In this document: positions 59,898 to 64,000 of the stretch, in pieces | How positions within the stretch are numbered: position 1 is the stretch's first letter | How the letters are laid out: each line of letters opens with the position of its first letter | NCBI RefSeq assembly: GCF_001679645.1 | Contig: NZ_LRUN01000009.1 | Coordinates: 1-64,000, forward strand | DNA from: Pseudomonas bananamidigenes | GTDB lineage: Bacteria > Pseudomonadota > Gammaproteobacteria > Pseudomonadales > Pseudomonadaceae | Direction: 5' to 3' | Length of the DNA stretch: 64,000 bases | Made by a program: the position numbers and the translations under genes | The notes under the pieces: model-generated | The model's input: the letters and a program-made list of their open reading frames with translations, nothing else | Databases searched by the model: none | Told to the model about the DNA's origin: nothing

Positions 59898-60262
59898 TGG
59901 GCATCTCCGGTCTTGGCGTTCTTGAGCAGAAAGTCCATGTAGGTGCCGGACTCGGGGAACAGGGTCTTCTCGGTGCGCAATTGCTGCACCATCTGATCAT
60001 CCTTGCCCATGCTCAGGTACAGCAGACCAAGGTGCGCGTGGTAACCCGGCGGGACAGGCTTGCCACTGGCGCGGATCTTTTGCAGATCGGCTTCCAGCGC
60101 TTCGGCCTGGGCCTCTTTCGGCGTTTCGCTTTTGAAGTATTCGTAGACTTGTGGCTGATAGCCTTCCCACTGATACAGGGTCTGCGGGCTGCTGCAACCG
60201 GCCAGCAACGCGCTGGACGCCAGTGTCAGGGCCATCAGCGGCCGGGACAGGGACAGATTCAT
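59894..60262 (-). CDS. DUF4810 lipoprotein
   Basis: A 122-residue lipoprotein with lipobox LLAGC (Cys at about 22) and the DUF4810 pattern TLYQWEGYQPQVYEYFK, PPGYHAHLGLLYLSMGKDD and FPESGTYMDFLLKN. The family occurs almost only between CsgG-like and DUF799 lipoproteins, as here. Its start lies 29 bases from the CsgG stop; function unknown but probably in the same envelope complex. Confidence 0.92.
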   Translation of the reverse strand: MNLSLSRPLMALTLASSALLAGCSSPQTLYQWEGYQPQVYEYFKSETPKEAQAEALEADLQKIRASGKPVPPGYHAHLGLLYLSMGKDDQMVQQLRTEKTLFPESGTYMDFLLKNAKTGDAQ

Positions 60263-60291
60263 GGTGTGTTGCTCCTTGCGATGGGCGTCTA

Positions 60292-60984
60292 TCAGTTGCC
60301 CGGTTTCCAGGCGCCGGCGTTCATGCCATCGACCAGACGATTGATCGCCTCGCGCATGGCCAGATCGAGGACTTTGCCGTTGAGGGTGGAGTCGTAGGCA
60401 GCGGTGCCGCCGAAGCCGATGATTTCGCGGTTGGACAAGGCGTATTCGCCGGCGCCCTGGGTCGAATACACCACTTCGGAGGTGCTGATATTGACGATGT
60501 TCAAGTTGACCTTGGCGTAGGCGACCTGAGTCTTGCCACGACCGAGAATGCCGAACAGCTGGTGATCGCCGGTCTCTTTGCGACCGAACTCGGTAACGTC
60601 ACCGGTCACCACATAATCGGCACCTTTCAGACGCTGGGCCTGGCCCTTGATTGCCGCTTCCTGCTGGATTTCGCCCATGTTGTCACGGTCGAGCACGGAG
60701 AAGCGGTTAGTCTGCTGCAAGTGGGTGATCAGGATGGTCTTGGCCTGACCACCGAGACGGTCGACACCATCGGAGAAGATCCCGCGCATGTAGCTCGAAC
60801 GGTTGTCGAACTTGCCCACGGCCATCGGGATACGGGCACCGGTCCAGACCTGGGTGGCACTTTCCACCTTGGCCACCGGCAATGCCCGGGAGCTTTCGGT
60901 GGCACAACCGGAAAGCGAACCGGCCAACGTGCCGAGAACGGCAATCGCAATGCCCGAAACCAACATCCGGGAGATCAATCTCAC
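60292..60984 (-). CDS. CsgG/HfaB family lipoprotein
   Basis: A 230-residue lipoprotein with a signal and lipobox LSGC (Cys at about 27) and the CsgG fold: IPMAVGKFDNRSS, LITHLQQTNRFSVLDRDNM, GADYVVTGDVTEFG and AGEYALSNREIIGFG. CsgG-like proteins form outer-membrane pores in curli systems. No curli genes are linked here, so this trio is a separate system. The start is a GTG at 60984 with AAGGA 9 bases upstream. First gene of the operon. Confidence 0.92.
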   Translation of the reverse strand: MRLISRMLVSGIAIAVLGTLAGSLSGCATESSRALPVAKVESATQVWTGARIPMAVGKFDNRSSYMRGIFSDGVDRLGGQAKTILITHLQQTNRFSVLDRDNMGEIQQEAAIKGQAQRLKGADYVVTGDVTEFGRKETGDHQLFGILGRGKTQVAYAKVNLNIVNISTSEVVYSTQGAGEYALSNREIIGFGGTAAYDSTLNGKVLDLAMREAINRLVDGMNAGAWKPGN

Positions 60985-61128
60985 TGTGCATTCCTTCTGA
61001 AAAGTGATGTGTCCCGGCACGGCAGAAAACGTGGGGGATCGGAAAAGGGGCGGCATTATGCCAAAGTGCCACCAGTGAGGACAGGTTTTTTTGACGCCAG
61101 TGAATTGGCTTTCGAATCAACTGCCGAT

Positions 61129-61229
61129 CGTTCCCACGCTCTGCGTGGGAATGCATCCGTGACGCTCTGCGTCACAGTGGACGCGGAGCGTCCATGGCGG
61201 CGTTCCCACGCAGAGCGCGGGAACGAGCA
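61129..61229. repeat. Compound palindromic intergenic repeat
   Basis: Four adjoining palindromes are visible: GTTCCCACGCTCTGCGTGGGAA, GTGACGCTCTGCGTCAC, TGGACGCGGAGCGTCCA and, at the end, GTTCCCACGCAGAGCGCGGGAAC. The outer ones mirror each other. This is a different Pseudomonas repeat family from the GAGCAAGC-type REPs. It fills the gap between the CsgG gene start and the 3' end of dnaE2. Confidence 0.85.
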
Positions 61230-61235
61230 GCAGGC

Positions 61236-64000
61236 TCAGTGGAAATCGCGGCTTTGCACCCGAATTCCGTTGAGCAGCGGGGTCAGATCACTCATGCGCC
61301 CGGCGATCAGATGCCGCACTTCGCCTTCCCGCTCCCAGCGGCCATCGACCTTGAGCAACTGCGAGCCCACCAGCACCTGACGCTGACGCTCGGCCAGATC
61401 GCGCCAGACCACCACGTTGACGTTGCCGAACTCGTCCTCCAGGGTCACGAAGGTCACACCGCTGGCGGTGGCCGGGCGCTGACGGCCGGTCACCAGCCCT
61501 GCCACGCTGACCGGCCGGCCATGCTCGACCTCCAGCAATTCCCGGGAACTGCGACAGCGCCGTGCCCGCAACTCGCCGCGCAACAACGTCAGCGGATGCG
61601 GCCCCAGCGTGGTGCCGAGCGTGGCGTAGTCGGTGAACAGATCTTCGCTGACACTCGGCGTTGGCAGTACCACCTGCGGCTCTTCCTGACTCGGCACCCC
61701 GGCAAACAACCCGAGCTGTTTCTGCACGCCCGCCACTTCCCAGCGCGCCCGATGACGGTGACCGGCCAGCCCGCGCAACGCACCGGCATCCGCCAGCAAC
61801 GCCTGGGCCCGACTGTCGAGCCCGGCGCGTTCGCCCAGATCGGCGACATCGGCAAACGCGCCCCTCGCCCGAGCGCTTTCAATGTTCCGTGCATCGTCCT
61901 CGCGAAAGCCCTTGATCATGCGCAGCCCCATGCGAATCGCCGGTTGCCCGCCGGTGATCGGTTCCAGGCTGCAATCCCAGTCACTGGCGCGCACGTCCAC
62001 CGGGCGGATCTGCAAATGATGCCGGCGCGCATCCTGGAGAATCTGATCCGGACTGTAGAAACCCATCGGCCAGCTGTTGATCAGCGCGCAGGCGAACGCC
62101 GCCGGTTCATGGCACTTGAGCCAGCAACTGGCATAGGTCAGCAAGGCAAAACTGGCGGCGTGGGACTCGGGAAAGCCGTAACTGCCGAAGCCCTTGATCT
62201 GTTCGAAAATCTGCGCGGCAAATTCCGGGCTGTAGCCGTTTTTCTTCATGCCGGCCGCCAGCCGCTCCTTGTGCGGCTCCAGCCCGCCGTGGCGTTTCCA
62301 CGCGGCCATGGAACGGCGCAACTGATCGGCCTCGCCGGGGCTGTAGTCGGCGGCGACGATGGCGATCTGCATCACCTGTTCCTGAAACAGCGGCACACCG
62401 AGGGTGCGCTTGAGCACCGCCTTCAGTTCCGGCGACGGATAGGTTTCCTCTTCTTCCTTGTTCCGCCGCCGCAAGTACGGATGCACCATCCCGCCCTGGA
62501 TCGGTCCGGGCCGGACAATGGCCACTTCGATCACCAGGTCGTAGAAGTCTTGCGGGCGCAGACGCGGCAGCATCGACATCTGCGCCCGGGACTCGATCTG
62601 GAACACGCCGATAGTGTCGGCGCGGCTGATCATGTCGTAGGTCGGGCGGTCGTCAGCCGGAATGGTCGCCAGGCTCAGATCCTGATGACGATGACGGCGC
62701 AGCAGGTCGAAACAGCGACGAATCGCACTGAGCATGCCGAGGGCGAGGATATCCACCTTGAGCAGCCCGACCGCATCGAGGTCGTCCTTGTCCCACTGGA
62801 TGATGGTACGGTCGGCCATGGCGGCGTTTTCCACCGGCACCAGGGTGTCCAGCGGTTGCTCGGAAATCACGAAACCGCCGGGATGCTGCGACAGGTGCCG
62901 GGGGAAGCCGATCAGTTGCCCGGTCAGGCTCAGCACCCGGTGCAGGATCGGGCTGTCCGGGTCGAAGCCGTTTTCGCGCAGGCGTTCCACGGGCGGTGTT
63001 TCATCGCTCCAGTGGCCGCAGCAGTCGGCCAGTGCATTGATCTGGTCCGGCGGCAAGCCCAGCGCCTTGGCCACATCGCGAATCGCGCCGGTCGCGTGAT
63101 AAGTGCTGACCACCGCCGTCAGCGCCGCACGACGGCGGCCATAACGCCGAAACACATATTGCAGGACTTCCTCCCGGCGCTCGTGCTCGAAATCCACGTC
63201 GATGTCCGGCGGTTCGTTGCGCTCTCTGGACATGAAACGCTCGAACAGCAGCGTGGTGCGATCCGGGTCGATCTCGGTGATGCCCAGGGCAAAACACACC
63301 GCCGAGTTGGCCGCCGAGCCCCGCCCCTGGCAGAGGATCTGCTGCTTGCGGGCGTAGCTCACCACATCGTGCACGGTGAGGAAGTAGCTTTCGTAGCCGA
63401 GTTCGGCGATCAGCTTCAGTTCCTTGTTGATCTGCCTCAGCACCTTGAAGGGTGCGCCGTTTTCCCAGCGCCAGGCGATACCCTGTTTAGTCAACTGTCG
63501 CAGCCAGGAACGACCCGAGTGTCCCTCGGGTACCAGCTCTTTCGGATACTGATAACGCAATTGGCTCAAATCGAAGGTGCAGCGCCGGGCCAGCTTCACC
63601 GACTCGTCCAGCAAGGTCTGCGGATACAACTCGCTCAACACATCGAGACTGCGCAAATGCCGCTCGCCATTGGGGTGCAGGCGCAACCCGGCTTCGGCCA
63701 CCGGGACGTGATGACGGATCGCAGTCATGGTGTCCTGCAAGGCCCGCCGGCCCCGGGCATGCATGTGCACGTCGCCGCTGGCTACCGCTGGAATCTGCAG
63801 TTCATTTGCCAGACTCAGCAGTGCGGCCAGCCGCTGCTGGTCGTTCTGCCCGCGATGCAACTGCACCGCCAACCACAGGCGTTCGCCGAAGGTCTGTTTC
63901 AGCCAGCGGCCTTCTTCCACGTCATCGACCGTATCCGGCACCCACAGCACCAGCAACCCCGGCAACGGCTCGCTGAAATCCTCGCGCAGCACTTGATACT
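61236..64000 (-). CDS. dnaE2: Error-prone DNA polymerase DnaE2/ImuC (5' part outside window)
   Basis: About 920 codons of a DnaE2-type polymerase III alpha chain are present. The first roughly 100 residues lie beyond 64000. Visible parts are the end of the PHP domain ([24 protein letters not shown] in part), the palm with [34 protein letters not shown] and a C-terminal OB domain ([17 protein letters not shown]). ImuC works with ImuA and ImuB, usually encoded just upstream, in SOS-induced translesion synthesis. The frame is intact to the edge, reading YQVLREDF. Confidence 0.95.
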   Translation of the reverse strand, partial: YQVLREDFSEPLPGLLVLWVPDTVDDVEEGRWLKQTFGERLWLAVQLHRGQNDQQRLAALLSLANELQIPAVASGDVHMHARGRRALQDTMTAIRHHVPVAEAGLRLHPNGERHLRSLDVLSELYPQTLLDESVKLARRCTFDLSQLRYQYPKELVPEGHSGRSWLRQLTKQGIAWRWENGAPFKVLRQINKELKLIAELGYESYFLTVHDVVSYARKQQILCQGRGSAANSAVCFALGITEIDPDRTTLLFERFMSRERNEPPDIDVDFEHERREEVLQYVFRRYGRRRAALTAVVSTYHATGAIRDVAKALGLPPDQINALADCCGHWSDETPPVERLRENGFDPDSPILHRVLSLTGQLIGFPRHLSQHPGGFVISEQPLDTLVPVENAAMADRTIIQWDKDDLDAVGLLKVDILALGMLSAIRRCFDLLRRHRHQDLSLATIPADDRPTYDMISRADTIGVFQIESRAQMSMLPRLRPQDFYDLVIEVAIVRPGPIQGGMVHPYLRRRNKEEEETYPSPELKAVLKRTLGVPLFQEQVMQIAIVAADYSPGEADQLRRSMAAWKRHGGLEPHKERLAAGMKKNGYSPEFAAQIFEQIKGFGSYGFPESHAASFALLTYASCWLKCHEPAAFACALINSWPMGFYSPDQILQDARRHHLQIRPVDVRASDWDCSLEPITGGQPAIRMGLRMIKGFREDDARNIESARARGAFADVADLGERAGLDSRAQALLADAGALRGLAGHRHRARWEVAGVQKQLGLFAGVPSQEEPQVVLPTPSVSEDLFTDYATLGTTLGPHPLTLLRGELRARRCRSSRELLEVEHGRPVSVAGLVTGRQRPATASGVTFVTLEDEFGNVNVVVWRDLAERQRQVLVGSQLLKVDGRWEREGEVRHLIAGRMSDLTPLLNGIRVQSRDFH

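Noticed and set aside
60292..60984. Curli secretion system
   Set aside because: Only a CsgG-like protein is present, with no curlin repeats, CsgE or CsgF nearby. The DUF4810 and DUF799 partners point to a different lipoprotein system.

Overview
The window looks like chromosomal DNA from a fluorescent Pseudomonas (P. fluorescens/koreensis-type). The evidence is high-GC coding sequence, many dispersed REP palindromes built on GTGGGAGCGAGC/GCGAGCAAGC, and typical Pseudomonas neighbours: cti divergent from metH, ferredoxin-type cysI with a DUF934 gene, FecI/FecR-TonB receptor units, and an ImuC-type polymerase. I see no tRNA, rRNA, CRISPR array, prophage or IS transposase. The assignment rests on recognised protein families, not on a database search.

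Layout. 1-2.6 kb: a cobalamin riboswitch, then cbtB-cbtA (predicted cobalt transport), a CobE/CbiG-C gene and cobM. 2.8-10.8 kb: nfuA, an acyltransferase, cti (cis/trans fatty acid isomerase), and divergently the B12-dependent methionine synthase metH. 10.9-17.2 kb: DUF2970 protein, a periplasmic binding protein, a 37-aa membrane protein, cysI-DUF934, sohB, a histidine phosphatase and an SCP2 protein. 17.3-19.5 kb: a three-gene minus-strand island with a PAAR protein, a predicted caspase-like type VI effector and a membrane-anchored candidate immunity protein.

19.5-33.7 kb: a long minus-strand block with an ECF sigma factor, FecR anti-sigma, a transducing TonB receptor (STN domain), an embedded Xre-RES toxin-antitoxin pair, a second TonB receptor and yejABEF. 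The yejF gene carries a frameshift. The two receptors and yejA share a conserved promoter-like block at a fixed distance (56-57 nt) from their start codons. This suggests one sigma-controlled route taking a peptide-like (possibly metal-chelating) ligand across both membranes.

33.9-40.2 kb: an orphan HoxX-like gene, a LysR regulator, a sterol desaturase-SRPBCC fusion with an SMP-30 gene, and small stress-type proteins. 40.4-45.9 kb: a stressosome cassette (RsbR, RsbS, RsbT, a fused HATPase-PP2C protein, a histidine kinase and a hybrid kinase/response regulator) with overlapping genes. 46-50.8 kb: a UvrA-like ATPase and a second hybrid histidine kinase. 50.9-59.1 kb: a GntR regulator divergent from a Pot-type ABC transporter, two amidohydrolases and a flavin reductase, which together look like uptake and catabolism of a nitrogenous compound. 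59.2-61 kb: a CsgG/DUF4810/DUF799 lipoprotein operon. 61.2 kb to the end: the 3' part of dnaE2/imuC, running off the right edge.
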